The translations under genes and the position numbers were made by a program. A stretch of DNA of 22,856 nucleotides. Origin: Bacillota bacterium. Its GTDB lineage: Bacteria > Bacillota > Clostridia > Lachnospirales > Lachnospiraceae. Positions 22,772 through 22,856 of this stretch are shown one piece after another. The stretch spans positions 1 to 22,856 of the forward strand of contig JAEZKD010000006.1 of NCBI GenBank assembly GCA_023415655.1, read 5' to 3'. The notes beneath the pieces were generated by a model that saw nothing but the letters and a program-made list of their open reading frames with translations, did not search any database and was not told the origin of the DNA. Within the stretch, counting starts at the first letter, position 1. Every line of letters begins with the position of its first letter.

Positions 22772-22856
22772 AAGTAAGTAAGTTGGGGCGATTCGTGCAT
22801 CAAAAGTCATGTGGGACGTTGAAACCGAGTTAGCCATATCATAAAAAATTCTGCTG
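22772..22856. other. Downstream flank of serS, no gene seen
   Basis: 85 bases without a gene or a recognisable terminator. TCAAAAGTCATGTG at 22800-22813 resembles, with one inserted T, the 14-bp terminus of the palindrome at 21125. Confidence 0.3.

Overview
The window is low-GC Firmicute DNA with strong AAGGAGG-type ribosome binding sites, Gram-positive lipoprotein and signal-peptide genes, a lysine riboswitch and a T-box leader. The protein style (a Lachnospiraceae-type SerRS, NhaC-type lysine transport, many solitary transport genes) points to an anaerobic clostridium of the Lachnospiraceae, close to Lachnoclostridium/Clostridium phytofermentans. This placement is inferred from memory of family sequences, not from a search.

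Layout. 1-476: 3' part of a PfkB sugar kinase, probably pseudouridine kinase, closed by a terminator. 643-1521: radical SAM/SPASM protein, convergent with an AraC-type regulator (complement of 1523-2365). The regulator is divergent from a MATE efflux gene (2530-3894). 3906-5066: a promoter with a foldable leader, a zinc-ribbon membrane protein with an octapeptide repeat, and a 70-residue acidic protein of unknown role. 5249-5686: YqeY. 5753-8183: a complete polar amino-acid ABC importer (lipoprotein, permease, ATPase) with its own promoter and terminator. 8338-8991: a small transaldolase/fructose-6-phosphate aldolase. 9046-10296: a chemotaxis receptor without an external sensor domain. 10386-12425: a lysine riboswitch with a readable terminator/antiterminator, controlling an NhaC-family transporter. 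12621-14465: a secreted LysM-bearing 5'-nucleotidase. 14721-17486: fruK and ptsI, with 24-bp direct repeats between them. 17590-20826: a class 3 aldehyde dehydrogenase followed by two U32-family genes. 20843-22771: promoter, serine T-box leader, a 288-bp imperfect palindrome of unknown nature, and serS.

How the genes work together. fruK and ptsI feed PTS-imported sugar into glycolysis, though no HPr or EII gene is visible. The lysine riboswitch and the T-box link one transporter and SerRS to lysine and uncharged tRNA-Ser. The ABC importer forms a compact operon.

Most interesting points. (1) The two U32 genes look like a UbiV-like/UbiU-like pair with matching four-cysteine patterns, in a lineage not expected to make ubiquinone. 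(2) A large palindrome with two extra hairpins in its head lies between the serS T-box terminator and serS. I see no CRISPR array, tRNA, rRNA or transposase gene.
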